A DNA stretch of 64,000 nucleotides from Polyangiaceae bacterium (GTDB lineage: Bacteria > Myxococcota_A > Polyangia > Polyangiales > Polyangiaceae): contig JABFXY010000054.1 of assembly GCA_013361525.1 (NCBI GenBank), forward strand, positions 29,489 through 93,488, written 5' to 3'. How positions within the stretch are numbered: the stretch's first letter is position 1; each line of letters starts with the position of its first letter. Shown here in pieces: positions 36,539 to 45,676 of the stretch. Made by a program: the position numbers and the translations under genes. The notes beneath the pieces were generated by a model. That model saw only the letters and a program-made list of their open reading frames with translations, ran no database searches and was not told where the DNA came from.

Positions 36539-36740
36539 TCGAGCCTCCTATTGGGGTTGGTCGCGCGCAGCGACGTTCCGAAAAAAAAGTGCGGGAAAAG
36601 GCGCGATCGCTCCCACGCACGGCACCGGCATACGCCGGCGGTCAAAGGTTCTACGGAGCGAAGAAAGGCTTGTCAACGCCGGTTTCCGGCTCGCTACATC
36701 GAGCTTGACGCCGCGGCGATGCGCCCGCTTTCCTTTAGGG

Positions 36741-37934
36741 ATGAAGTCGCATCGAAGCCCGTTGGCCGCCCTCGCCTGCGCTGCGCTTTGCAGCCTCGTC
36801 GTCGCTTGTGCGGATGACGTGAGCCCCGGCGGCGGTGGAAGCGGCGGTGGCTCGGGCGGCGAGGCGACCACGGGTGGACAAGGCGTGGGCGCGGGAACGA
36901 GCGACGGCGGCGCGCCCTCGGGCGGCGCACCATCGAATGGCGGCGGCGCGATGGGCGGGGAGTCCGCGCAGGGGGGAAGCGGCGGCGGCACGCCGTGCCC
37001 CGACGTGACGGTTTGTGACGCGCCTTATCCCGACCTCGGCGACGCGCGCGATTGGAATCATTTCTCGAGCGAGTTCACCGCGCAGAGCTTCGCGAACCAT
37101 CGCGGCCGGGACATGTTCTACAACCCCGGCGACACGATGTGGGTCATGGCGAAGTTCGCCTATGGGGTATTCGACGACGACATTCAGGACGAAGAGGTCG
37201 ACGTCTATTTGAACCGCGGTTGCGGCAACGATTGGCAGTTGGTCGACACCGTCCTCACGACCGAAGACGACACGCACCCGACGGTCGAGGGCGTCGAAGA
37301 CACGGGCGGCTGGGTCTTTTTCGATGCAACGAGTCTCGGCCTCGAAGAAGGGCGCCATCGATTCTTGATGGCCGTCGGCGGCGACCTCACGACGACGGAG
37401 GTTTACCTCGATATCGTGAAGCCCGGGACGCCCCTTGTCGTGAGCGACGTCGACGGGACGCTCACGACGGAGGAAAACGAGGAGTTCTCGGCCCTTCTCA
37501 CGGGGGATCTCCCGCAATCGAATCCGGACTCGGCTGCGGTGATGTGGGCGCTCTCCGACAAGGGGTATCGCATTTACTACGTCACGGCGCGGCCCGACTT
37601 TCTCGGCGGCCGTACGCGAGAGTTCCTCTCCGCGCATCAATACCCGCTCGGACTCGTGCATACGACCTTGAGCACCACCGGCGCGACCGGCGACGCCGCC
37701 GCCGAATACAAGACGGGGGAGCTCGCAGCGATTGCCGCGCGCGGGCTCGTCCCTTCATGGGCATTCGGCAATACGACGACCGACGCGCAAGCGTACGAGG
37801 CATCGAACATCCAGCCGCCCGAGCACCGCATCATGTTCCAATTCACCGACGAGATGTACGGGTGCCGCCGCATCGAGGCCTACAGCGAGCTCTTGCCGGA
37901 GATCGACGCGCTCGATCCCGCTCAATGTCCGTGA
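36741..37934 (+). CDS. Lipoprotein with LNS2/lipin-like phosphatase domain
   Basis: 397 aa from the ATG at 36741. Lipobox LVVAC near residue 23, then a long Gly/Ala/Ser linker (about 28-80). After a beta-rich domain (about 85-230) comes an LNS2 (lipin/Smp2) HAD-type domain with catalytic motif SDVDGTLTTEE (DxDGT near residue 237), YYVTARPDFLGGRTREFL (motif II Thr) and WAFGNTTTDAQAYE (motif III/IV region). LNS2 proteins are Mg-dependent phosphatidate phosphatases in eukaryotes; bacterial surface versions have unknown substrates. A strong terminator follows. Confidence 0.83.
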   Translation: MKSHRSPLAALACAALCSLVVACADDVSPGGGGSGGGSGGEATTGGQGVGAGTSDGGAPSGGAPSNGGGAMGGESAQGGSGGGTPCPDVTVCDAPYPDLGDARDWNHFSSEFTAQSFANHRGRDMFYNPGDTMWVMAKFAYGVFDDDIQDEEVDVYLNRGCGNDWQLVDTVLTTEDDTHPTVEGVEDTGGWVFFDATSLGLEEGRHRFLMAVGGDLTTTEVYLDIVKPGTPLVVSDVDGTLTTEENEEFSALLTGDLPQSNPDSAAVMWALSDKGYRIYYVTARPDFLGGRTREFLSAHQYPLGLVHTTLSTTGATGDAAAEYKTGELAAIAARGLVPSWAFGNTTTDAQAYEASNIQPPEHRIMFQFTDEMYGCRRIEAYSELLPEIDALDPAQCP

Positions 37935-37944
37935 TGTTCTCGCC

Positions 37945-37970
37945 CGGTCGCGAAGCGTGATTCGCGACCG
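37945..37970 (+). terminator. Perfect 10-bp hairpin after the LNS2 lipoprotein
   Basis: CGGTCGCGAA (37945-37954), loop GCGTGA, TTCGCGACCG (37961-37970), 10 bp after the stop. Confidence 0.65.
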
Positions 37971-38005
37971 AGCGCGCAATTCAGTTTGGGCTAGGAGGGG
38001 ACGTG

Positions 38006-39664
38006 ATGTTCGACGGAACGATGATGGGTTTCCCGCTCTCGATCGGCCACCTGCTCGAGCGCGGGCGCGCGATCTTTCCCGACTCCGAGGTCGTGAGCCG
38101 CGGCCCAGACAAACGGACGCGCTCGCAGACCTACGAGCAGACGTACGCTCGCTCGGAGAAGCTCGCGCGGGCGCTCGGGCGGCTCGGCGTGCGGCCGGGC
38201 GATCGCATTGCGACTCTATCGTGGAATCACGCCCAACACCTCGAGTGTTACCTCGGCATTCCGGCGATGGGCGCGGTCGTGCACACGCTCAACATCCGGC
38301 TTCCGCCCTCCGAGCTCGCGTACATCACGAACCACGCGGAGGACGTGGCGGTCGTCGTCGATCGAACACTCTTGCCGCTCTTCGAGAAGTTTCGCTCCGA
38401 GCTGAAGACGGTGAAACACATCCTCGTCGTCCGCGACGACGGCGGCCCGATCGAGCCGCCATTCCTCGATTACGATGCCCTCGTCGACGCGGAGACGGCG
38501 TGTCCGCGTGCGGTCGGCTTCACGCCGCCCGAAGGGCCGTTCGCTGCGACCGTCGACGAAAACCAGGCGGCAATGATTTGTTATACGTCGGGCACGACTG
38601 GCAACCCGAAAGGTGTCGCCTATTCGCACCGCTCGACCATCTTGCACGCAATGGTCGGCTCGATGCGCGACATGATGGGTATCGGCTGTGACGACGTCGT
38701 CTTGCCGGTCGTCCCCATGTTTCACGCGGCGGCCTGGGGGCTTCCGTACATGGCGTATCTCAATGGGGCGAAGCTCGTATTTCCCGGTTGCCACCTGGAC
38801 CCGGAGTCGCTCCTCGATCTGATGGTCTCGCAACGGGTGACCCTTGCCGCGGGCGTCCCCACCATTTGGAACGGAATCCTCGCGAAGCTGGACGCCGAGC
38901 CGAAGCGTTGGGACCTGTCCTCGGTGCGCACGATGATCATCGGTGGATCGGCCGCGCCGGCGTCGATGATCGAGGGTTTCGAGAAGCGCCACGGCCTCGT
39001 CGTCACGCACGCGTGGGGCATGACCGAGACGAACCCGCTGGGCACGCTCGCGCGCGTCGTCCAAAAGGTCCGGGTCCGCGGAGAAGAAGCGATCCTGTCG
39101 GCACGGGCGTCGCAGGGCATCCCCGCCGCCTTCGTGGAGACGCGTCACGTCGACGACAGCGGGCAAATCTTGCCGTGGGACGGCGCGAAAATGGGTGAGC
39201 TCGAGGTGCGTGGGCCCTGGGTCACGCGCTCTTACGTGAGCGGCGAGGGGACCGATCGATTCACCGAGGACGGTTGGTTCAAGACCGGTGACATCGTCAC
39301 GATCGACGCTGAAGGTTATGTACGAATCACCGACCGGTCGAAGGACGTCATCAAGTCCGGCGGCGAATGGATCAGCAGCGTCGCATTGGAAAATGCATTG
39401 ATGGCCCACCCCGCCGTTCTCGAGGCTGCCGTGTTCGCCGGCCAACATCCCAAATGGGGCGAGCGCCCCATCGCCGCGATCGTCTGGAAGCCCGGCCAAA
39501 CCGCCCCCGAGTCCGAGCTGGCAGCCCACCTCGCAGAGCGGTTTCCCAAGTATTGGCTACCCGACCATTACGTCGTCATCGATCAGATTCCGCGCAACTC
39601 GACGGGGAAGTTCTTGAAGTCGAAGCTGCGCGATCAATACGGCGACGTGCTCGTCGCGAAGTAG
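38006..39664 (+). CDS. Fatty-acyl-CoA synthetase (AMP-forming)
   Basis: 552 aa from the ATG at 38006 (AGGAGGGG 6 bp upstream; a GTG one codon earlier is possible). The adenylation motif is YTSGTTGNPKG near residue 195. Others are HAWGMTETNPLG near 337, GWFKTGDIVTID with its Asp near 430, and NSTGKFLKSKL near 535 with the catalytic Lys. This matches the medium/long-chain acyl-CoA ligase family (FadD3/AlkK-like). Cytosolic, activates a fatty acid with ATP and CoA. Monocistronic. Confidence 0.92.
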   Translation: MFDGTMMGFPLSIGHLLERGRAIFPDSEVVSRGPDKRTRSQTYEQTYARSEKLARALGRLGVRPGDRIATLSWNHAQHLECYLGIPAMGAVVHTLNIRLPPSELAYITNHAEDVAVVVDRTLLPLFEKFRSELKTVKHILVVRDDGGPIEPPFLDYDALVDAETACPRAVGFTPPEGPFAATVDENQAAMICYTSGTTGNPKGVAYSHRSTILHAMVGSMRDMMGIGCDDVVLPVVPMFHAAAWGLPYMAYLNGAKLVFPGCHLDPESLLDLMVSQRVTLAAGVPTIWNGILAKLDAEPKRWDLSSVRTMIIGGSAAPASMIEGFEKRHGLVVTHAWGMTETNPLGTLARVVQKVRVRGEEAILSARASQGIPAAFVETRHVDDSGQILPWDGAKMGELEVRGPWVTRSYVSGEGTDRFTEDGWFKTGDIVTIDAEGYVRITDRSKDVIKSGGEWISSVALENALMAHPAVLEAAVFAGQHPKWGERPIAAIVWKPGQTAPESELAAHLAERFPKYWLPDHYVVIDQIPRNSTGKFLKSKLRDQYGDVLVAK

Positions 39665-39675
39665 CTGGCGGACAA

Positions 39676-41088
39676 TCAAGGCGACGCGCTTATCAGGCCG
39701 TCGCCTTCGATCGCGGAGTACGCCTCGGGCGGGATCAGGCCGAGCCACTTGTCCGAGGCGGGCGTTAGAAAGAGCTCTTCGTAGACGCGTGCATTCAAGG
39801 CGGTCAGATCGAGGCGGTCGGTCGCGAGCCAGCTGTGGATGCGGGCGTGGAACCGGTATTCGTTCTTCACGGTGTCGAGCGCCATCAGCTTCTCGAACGC
39901 GGCCACCATTCGATCCAGCTCCTGTCCCTCGAGCGGGCGCGGCCCGGCGGCGTTCGTCCAGCTCATCGGCCGCTTTCGCTCGATGAGGGCGCGGCCGGCG
40001 GCGTCGAGCTTGGCGAGCGGTTGCGCGCGGGTCGCGAGCGCCTCGAAGAGCTGATCGAGGTTGTCGTCCGCGGGCCCGCTGACAGTCTTCGAGCCGCCCG
40101 GTTGAGGGGGCACGGCGCCCAGCTTGGTCGCTTGAAGGACGGGCATCTCGACCGCCATCTTCGGCTGCGCGAGGCCCATCGCGATGGTCGCCGGCGGAGG
40201 TGCGGCGGGGGATGGATTGCGCACCGGAACGGGCGCGGGCACGCCCGCGAAGCCGAGCTGTGCCGTCTCTTGTTGCCAGCGATCTTCGAGGCCTTCGGCG
40301 CGCGCGCGGTGGTGGCGCTGGACGATGTCGTAGAATCGATCCGTATCATCCATTGCGACCCTATCGTGCAGTGATTCGGCGTCGGCAAGCGCGGCGAGGA
40401 AGGCGTCCGGACCATAAAGGCCCGGAATGGCGTCGAGGACGCGGCCCTCTTCGTCGAGCACGTAATGGAGGCTGTTGCCTGTAATGGTGCGCTCGACCTT
40501 TCGCCCGTCGCCGAAATCGATCGTGATGCGGGGCGCCGCGCGCTCGCTGCTCCAATGCAGGATGAATCGCTCGCGGAGTGCGCGAGAGACCTTTTCGTTC
40601 GGGTACAACGCCGTGCGGAAGAACCGGCTGTTGGCGCACGACAGCTCCTCATTGAGGTTGCCTAGGAGGCGCAAGCTGAGGATGGGCTTGCCCTGCTCCT
40701 TCGCGACGCGCTTCGCCTCTTCGAGGTCGGTGTACCAGTAGAGCTTGGAGACGTCGGCGTCGCGCTGCGCGGCGACCTTGTCGATCGCCGAGCGAAGGCG
40801 CGGCTTCTCCTCCGGGGTCGCCTTGTCGAGCCGGGCGAGCAAGGCGTCGAGCGACGCGGGACCGCGGGCGCGCAACGCAGCGACCTGCATCGACCCGGCC
40901 TCGCCGCTCGCGACGAGCCCGACGAGGGTCTCGGTTGGTCGGTTGTCGGGCGTGTAGCAACAGCCCGAGGGCGACGAGAACGTCGCGTGCGTCACGTCCG
41001 TTGCCTCGGGGGTTGCGCTGCAACCCGGCCCGGCCGTGAGCACCGCGAAGAGACAGGCGAAGACCGACGTTCGAAGCTTCTGGGGCAT
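39676..41088 (-). CDS. Lipoprotein with thioredoxin-like domain lacking CxxC
   Basis: 470 aa from the ATG at 41088. Lipobox AGPGC near residue 23. Residues ~110-250 resemble a thioredoxin-fold (thioredoxin_7/UAS-like) domain: WYTDLEEAKRVAKEQGKPILSL, RFFRTALYPNEKVSRALRERFI, and HYVLDEEGRVLDAIPGLYGPDAFL. Only one Cys (SCANSRFF) occupies the active-site position, so redox exchange is unlikely. A Pro/Ala-rich stretch (about 285-330) leads to a helical C-terminal domain with FHARIHSWLATDRLDL. It is a structural or binding lipoprotein of unknown role. Confidence 0.7.
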   Translation of the reverse strand: MPQKLRTSVFACLFAVLTAGPGCSATPEATDVTHATFSSPSGCCYTPDNRPTETLVGLVASGEAGSMQVAALRARGPASLDALLARLDKATPEEKPRLRSAIDKVAAQRDADVSKLYWYTDLEEAKRVAKEQGKPILSLRLLGNLNEELSCANSRFFRTALYPNEKVSRALRERFILHWSSERAAPRITIDFGDGRKVERTITGNSLHYVLDEEGRVLDAIPGLYGPDAFLAALADAESLHDRVAMDDTDRFYDIVQRHHRARAEGLEDRWQQETAQLGFAGVPAPVPVRNPSPAAPPPATIAMGLAQPKMAVEMPVLQATKLGAVPPQPGGSKTVSGPADDNLDQLFEALATRAQPLAKLDAAGRALIERKRPMSWTNAAGPRPLEGQELDRMVAAFEKLMALDTVKNEYRFHARIHSWLATDRLDLTALNARVYEELFLTPASDKWLGLIPPEAYSAIEGDGLISASP

Positions 41089-41141
41089 ATGGGCTCGTCG
41101 ACGGGACCCTGCAAACTGTGACCAGGGCTTTGTTTTTTCTT

Positions 41142-41220
41142 GCGCGCGCACGACGGCTCGGGTCCCGCCTGGGGGGGTGTGCTCCCTGCGGTCGCACTGG
41201 CACCCAAGCCTGTGCGCGCC
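41142..41220. repeat. 79-bp dispersed palindromic repeat, copy A
   Basis: Begins GCGCGCGCACGACGG and ends AAGCCTGTGCGCGCC, so the ends are inverted (GCGCGCAC / GTGCGCGC). Inner arms pair as GGCTCGGGTCCC with GGCACCCAAGCC. Copy B at 42984 matches at all but about three positions. Both copies have a T run just before the left end (TTTTTTCTT here). Intergenic, between two minus-strand genes. Confidence 0.8.
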
Positions 41221-41253
41221 TGTTTTTCTCGCCGCCCCCCGACAAACGCGAAA

Positions 41254-41280
41254 CGGCCCGCTCGTCATACGAGCGGGCCG
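41254..41280 (-). terminator. Perfect 12-bp terminator hairpin
   Basis: CGGCCCGCTCGT (41254-41265), loop CAT, ACGAGCGGGCCG (41269-41280). On the minus strand it is followed by TTTCGCGTTTGT. It ends the small secreted-protein gene at 41313. Confidence 0.75.
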
Positions 41281-41312
41281 CCCATTTCTCCGCTGGTCCG
41301 GCCAGGTCCGCG

Positions 41313-41756
41313 TCAGCGGCCGGTCGGGTTCGACAGGACCGCCTGCTGATCCCCGCAGAACACGACCGGTGCGGGCTGCACCTCGGGGTACGCCTTGAGA
41401 AAGCCCTGCGCCACGTTGTTGCACGTGCCGCCGGTGCCGCAGCGCACGCTGAAGGCGTGTTGCGGACCCGTCGTGCGCGGGCTGACGACGTCCCATTGAA
41501 CGAGCTCGACCTCACCTGCGACGCCCGGCTTCGCCGAGCCGATCGTCCAAACGCGTTGCGACTCGAGAAACCCTCGAATCTTCTGCCAATGGGCGTCCGA
41601 ATCGCCGCCGTTGCCGACGAGAAGGACCGCTGTCGCGAGGGCACACTCCGGTTTCGTCTCCGTCACGGTGCCCCCCGCGAACACCGACGACGTCGCCAAC
41701 GCGGCGAACGATCCAAAAGCGACGACTGCAGCGACACGAAGTCCAATCTTGCTCAT
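41313..41756 (-). CDS. Small secreted protein, unknown function
   Basis: 147 aa from the ATG at 41756; the longer frame upstream is not protein-like. Signal peptide VAAVVAFGSFAALATSSVFA with an Ala-x-Ala-type cut before GGTVTETK. The mature part has four Cys: one near the N-terminus (KPECALATAVLLVG), three later (VRCGTGGTCNN and VVFCGDQQ). No family recognised. A perfect terminator follows, so it is its own transcript. Confidence 0.7.
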   Translation of the reverse strand: MSKIGLRVAAVVAFGSFAALATSSVFAGGTVTETKPECALATAVLLVGNGGDSDAHWQKIRGFLESQRVWTIGSAKPGVAGEVELVQWDVVSPRTTGPQHAFSVRCGTGGTCNNVAQGFLKAYPEVQPAPVVFCGDQQAVLSNPTGR

Positions 41757-41971
41757 CTTGAAATTTTCCCTCCAGCCTCGACAGGCCACCCGCGATACGC
41801 CCTTCGTAGAGCGAAGCTTCCCGAACGCTCGGTCCGTCGCCCCCCCGGGCAAATGCGGCGTTAACGCGGCGCTGTCCGCTCCACCAGCGCGTTCGAGAAC
41901 CTTCCGGAACAACTGCGGTACGCGTGCCGCTCGGTGCTTCGATGCACCTGCCGCGGTAGGATGCGCCCCCC

Positions 41972-42952
41972 GTGGCATCGCCCCAACAAAAGCCGTTCGT
42001 CTGTCAAACCCTGCCCTCCGAAGGGTGCATCCTCCAGATTCCGCCGACGCCGCTCGTGCCGGTGAAGCTCGGCCCCGAGGAACCGCTCATCTGGTGCAAG
42101 CTCGAGTTTCTCAATCCGTCGGGCTCGACGAAGGATCGCATCGCGGCGCACATCCTCGGCAAGGCGTGGCGGCAGGGCCGTTTGAAGAAGGGCGATCTCG
42201 TCGTCGAGGCGTCGAGCGGCTCCACCTCGATCGCAATGGCAATGGTCTGCGCGCAGCTCGGTCTGCGGTTCATCGCGATCATGCCCGAGGGGGTGAGCAA
42301 CGAGCGCTCCCTCATCATTCGCGCGTTCGGCGGTGAGGTTCGCAAGACCCCTCGGGACCAAGGGATCGTCGGCGCCATTGCAGAGACGGAGCGCATCGCG
42401 CGCGAAGAGCGCGCGTTCTGTCCACGCCAATTCGAGAATCCGGAGAACGCCGAGGCGCACCGCTTCGGTACGGCGCACGAAATCGTGTCGCAGCTGCCGG
42501 GCGGCACGCTCGAGGCATTCGTGAGCGGCGTCGGGACCGGTGGCACGCTCGTCGGCCTCTACCAGGGGTTTCGCGATCAGGGCATTCCGGCGAAGCCGGT
42601 GGCTGCCATTCCGATCGCGCGCGGTGGCGACCCGTCGAAAGGTGTCGGCTGTTTCCACGCGCCGGAGACCTGCTGCTTCTCGAGCCGCATTCCAGGCGTC
42701 ATCGAGCGAATGAGCAAGATCTACCAACCCGACGCTCTCGAAGGAATCGAGGAGCTCGAGATCGAAGACGAGACGGCGCTCGCGACGGCACGAAAGCTGA
42801 TTCGAGAGGGCTTTCCCGTTGGGCCGAGCTCGGGCCTGAATTACGCGGCGGCGCTCGAGATCGCGCGGCGCCTCGGGCCGGGTGCGGTGGTGGTCACCGT
42901 GTTGCCGGATCGAATGGAGCGCTACTTCTCGACCGAGCTATTCGGCTGCTGA
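41972..42952 (+). CDS. Cysteine-synthase-like PLP-dependent enzyme
   Basis: 326 aa from a GTG start. PLP-binding Lys in NPSGSTKDRIAAH near residue 50, the substrate loop variant EASSGSTSIAMAM (in place of the EPTSGNTGIALA of CysK), and phosphate-binding VSGVGTGGTLVG near residue 190. GPSSGLNYAAAL near the C-terminus is also typical of the OASS/CBS beta family. Probably makes cysteine or a related amino acid; the altered SGST loop leaves substrate uncertain. The longest plausible start is used; no operon partner. Confidence 0.87.
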   Translation: MASPQQKPFVCQTLPSEGCILQIPPTPLVPVKLGPEEPLIWCKLEFLNPSGSTKDRIAAHILGKAWRQGRLKKGDLVVEASSGSTSIAMAMVCAQLGLRFIAIMPEGVSNERSLIIRAFGGEVRKTPRDQGIVGAIAETERIAREERAFCPRQFENPENAEAHRFGTAHEIVSQLPGGTLEAFVSGVGTGGTLVGLYQGFRDQGIPAKPVAAIPIARGGDPSKGVGCFHAPETCCFSSRIPGVIERMSKIYQPDALEGIEELEIEDETALATARKLIREGFPVGPSSGLNYAAALEIARRLGPGAVVVTVLPDRMERYFSTELFGC

Positions 42953-42983
42953 GCAGCGCGGTGCGCGCTGCTCTCTTTTTCTC

Positions 42984-43061
42984 GCGCGCGCACGACGGCT
43001 CGGGTCCCGCCTGGGTGGTGTGCTCCCTGCGGTCGCACGGGCACCCAAGCCTGTGCGCGCC
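42984..43061. repeat. 78-bp dispersed palindromic repeat, copy B
   Basis: Nearly identical to copy A (41142): one base shorter in the central G run (CTGGGTGG against CTGGGGGGG) and one further substitution. Lies between convergent genes (stops at 42952 and 43065) where its stem could act as a terminator. Preceded by CTCTTTTTCTC. Confidence 0.8.
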
Positions 43062-43064
43062 AGT

Positions 43065-44477
43065 TCAAGGATACGTAGCCCACGTCGGATCACCGGCGTG
43101 CTCTTTCAAAGAAGCGCGAAAGGGCGCGCCGCTTTCGGGGGCGAGGTCGAGCTCCGCATAGGTGAGCCGTCGGAATGGGCGTAGCGCTGCCGGCGCTTGC
43201 TCCGGCGACCTCAATGCGTCGCGCAGCGTCGACGCGAGCGCCTCGAAGTCTTCATCGGCGATAAAGCGCGGCAGGCGCATGAGATCCGCCCATGTGCCGG
43301 TATTGAAGTAGTGCCCGGCGAGGTACGAGACGGACCGCGCGAGGTGCGTGTGCCCCGCGATCAGGACCGCAATGGGCTCGCCGCCGGCCGCGGCCGATTT
43401 GGCGAACGTGTCGAGCACGACGGCGTGGAGGTCGTCGGGCTTGTCGAGCGCAAAGACATCGCTCTCCTCGTTCGCGGCTTTGCCGCTCTGCCGCAGAAGG
43501 CTCGTCACCCACGCGCGGATTCCGAACGTGACGGCGCCGCCTTGTTGGGGCGCTGCCTTGCCGGTGAGCACGAGCTTGGCGACGTCGGCTCGTTCGCCCG
43601 GACCGAGGCCGCCGCCCATTGCGGCGAGCGCTTCGCGCAGGAGCGCGGCATCGTCGGCAGGCGCCGCCTCGCCCGGGGCGAAGGTCACCGGGGCTGCGCC
43701 GCCGAGACCGGCGAGCATTTGTGCGATCTGCGAAGCCGATGCGCTCGCGAGGAGCGGAAATGCCTCGCGCAGGAGCTTCGCCGTGTCCTCGGGCCAGAGG
43801 GCGAGCGTGAGCGGAAGCGCGACCGATTGCTCCGGCTTCAACAGATCGACATGGCCGAAGCCTTGGTCTTTGAGTGGATTGAGCACGCGCGCGACGAGGC
43901 GCGATCCCAGCGGGTACACGTACCCCGCGTCGCCTCCGTTTTCGGCGAGCGCACGGGTTGCCGGATAGTCGAGGATGTTCCAGCGGTCGGCCTTGTTGCC
44001 GTGGACGAGGCGCAGCCGCCGGCCATTCGCGAGGTAATCGAGCTTGTCGTCGTCGAGCTCCCAGACGAGCGTCGACGGCGCCTTTCCCTCCCCGAAGAGC
44101 GTCGCTTCGATCGCGCGGCGTGCGCTGGGAAAGAGCAATTCGATATCGTGGTTGCCGATGCACCAGCGAATTCGCTTGTCCTTCATCGCGGCGAACGTCG
44201 CGAGCGCGTCGAACACGCCCCGGTTGTGCGCGATGATGGCGCGCGTCTTTTCGAGGGCGACCTTCTCGGTGAATGCGAGATAGGGCTCCATCTGCAGGTA
44301 ATCGAGCGCGTCGCCGAGGATGACGAGATCGAGCGGATCCGGGCGGCGCGCGAGCCCCGCCACGAATGCCGCGAGCTCGGGGCCGGCGCGGAAAAATGCC
44401 GATTTGTCGCTCGGGCCCATGTGGATGTCGCTGACGACGACGACACGTCTGACGACGACACTGCGCGGCTCGTTCAC
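43065..44477 (-). CDS. Calcineurin-like metallophosphoesterase
   Basis: 470 aa from the GTG at 44477 (GGAGG 5 bp upstream), overlapping the stop of the upstream gene. All metal-site motifs are present: VVSDIHMG (Asp17, His19), VILGDALDY (Asp56), CIGNHDIE (Asn109, His110) and, late in the chain, LIAGHTHLARS. The ~200 residues between the NHD and GHTH motifs are larger than usual and hold an Ala-rich helical insertion, probably a lid. The class cleaves phosphodiesters or phosphomonoesters, including nucleotides. As the last gene of the operon it may degrade a nucleic acid or a nucleotide signal. Confidence 0.87.
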   Translation of the reverse strand: MNEPRSVVVRRVVVVSDIHMGPSDKSAFFRAGPELAAFVAGLARRPDPLDLVILGDALDYLQMEPYLAFTEKVALEKTRAIIAHNRGVFDALATFAAMKDKRIRWCIGNHDIELLFPSARRAIEATLFGEGKAPSTLVWELDDDKLDYLANGRRLRLVHGNKADRWNILDYPATRALAENGGDAGYVYPLGSRLVARVLNPLKDQGFGHVDLLKPEQSVALPLTLALWPEDTAKLLREAFPLLASASASQIAQMLAGLGGAAPVTFAPGEAAPADDAALLREALAAMGGGLGPGERADVAKLVLTGKAAPQQGGAVTFGIRAWVTSLLRQSGKAANEESDVFALDKPDDLHAVVLDTFAKSAAAGGEPIAVLIAGHTHLARSVSYLAGHYFNTGTWADLMRLPRFIADEDFEALASTLRDALRSPEQAPAALRPFRRLTYAELDLAPESGAPFRASLKEHAGDPTWATYP

Positions 44478-45676
44478 GTTGCCTCCGGGCTCGACTGTTT
44501 TGGTGCGTCGAGCGCTTCGTTCAAAATGGCGCGCCATTGCGCGAACGGATCCCAACGCTCGTGATCCGCGGGCGATAGGAACGACTGCCAGCGAACGCCG
44601 GAGTCGTCGACCTCGAGCGGCGACGGCGTCAAAAGAAATGCTTCGTGACCCGTGGCGGCGACCCATTGCTCGAGCGAATCGAGCGTCTCCAGCGCGGCGT
44701 CTCCGCCGATGTTGCGCGCCTCGATCCGAAGGACGCGCTCCGCGCCGTCTCGGCGGGCTCGTACGAGCGCCGTCACCGGCCGGCCTCGGCGTGTGACGCG
44801 CGCACCGAGCTGCAGATCCAACGTCCAGCCCGACGTCTCCGCAAACTGCCAATGCGAGCGCGGCTTGCCGAAGCGATCGACCAGGACGACGAGTAGGCTC
44901 ATCGCTGCAATGAGCTCGTAACAGCTATCGGTCGTCCCCAACGCTTCACCGACGAACAACGTCTCCAGGCGTTGCTCGGCGAGGTCGTCGAACCAGCGAA
45001 CGATGCGCTCCACACGGCGATAGTGGGATGTCCTTCGACGTGCCTCGCGGCGAAGGACGGGTGTCGCCTCTTCGCGAATTTGGAGGCGGCCCAGTGGGCT
45101 GTGCTCCAGGAAGCGCAAGAGCCGTCCGAGGACCGACGCCAGGAGCGCGCGTTCTTCTTCGAGCAGGCGCGCGCTCGCGTCCGATTGGAGCCAATCGCGG
45201 AGATTCGACTCCAATCGGCGAAGCAGAATCGCAAGCAGGCGATTGACGGGTGTGTCGACGATCGTCTCCGTCGTTTTGAGCAGCCATTCATCCGGGAATG
45301 GGCTCGCGGTCCGCGGCCAGGTTCGGCGAAGCGTCGACACCGGATCGAGGCGCCCGCCCCGCGGTGCGCGCGACCATTCGGAGCGGTGCTCACATTCGAC
45401 GGAAATCGAATCGGCGAGCGCCGGGAGGACGTCGTTCACGAGCTCGTGCAGCAACACGAGCAGGCGGCCGAGGCCGGCGTCCTGCGCCACCGTTTGGCCC
45501 TCGAACAGCGCTCGGAAGCCGATCGTGAGATCGTCGCGGGCGAGGCTCGTTCGGAGGAGACGCAGCGCCAAGACGCGTACGCTCGGCTCGCAGCCGAGGA
45601 GCGGTGCCTCGCGGTCGACGAGCCCCGAGCCCCAACCCATCTGTGCGAGCCACGATTTCGGTGCTGCCGCGGTCAC
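44474..45676 (-). CDS. DUF2357/McrC-like PD-(D/E)XK protein, active site altered
   Basis: 400 aa from the GTG at 45676, which overlaps the stop of the McrB-fusion gene. A long helical part (about 60-250) contains the family's DTPVNRLLAILLRRLE near residue 141, as in DUF2357 'DTPENR' proteins that pair with McrB-like ATPases. The C-terminal nuclease-like fold has CYELIAAMSLLVVLVDR (252-268), TLDLQL with Asp287, and VLRIEARN with Glu319 and Arg321. The motif reads E-x-R where active nucleases usually have E-x-K, so cleavage ability is doubtful. Position directly after the McrB-type gene matches mcrBC order. Confidence 0.7.
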   Translation of the reverse strand: MTAAAPKSWLAQMGWGSGLVDREAPLLGCEPSVRVLALRLLRTSLARDDLTIGFRALFEGQTVAQDAGLGRLLVLLHELVNDVLPALADSISVECEHRSEWSRAPRGGRLDPVSTLRRTWPRTASPFPDEWLLKTTETIVDTPVNRLLAILLRRLESNLRDWLQSDASARLLEEERALLASVLGRLLRFLEHSPLGRLQIREEATPVLRREARRRTSHYRRVERIVRWFDDLAEQRLETLFVGEALGTTDSCYELIAAMSLLVVLVDRFGKPRSHWQFAETSGWTLDLQLGARVTRRGRPVTALVRARRDGAERVLRIEARNIGGDAALETLDSLEQWVAATGHEAFLLTPSPLEVDDSGVRWQSFLSPADHERWDPFAQWRAILNEALDAPKQSSPEAT

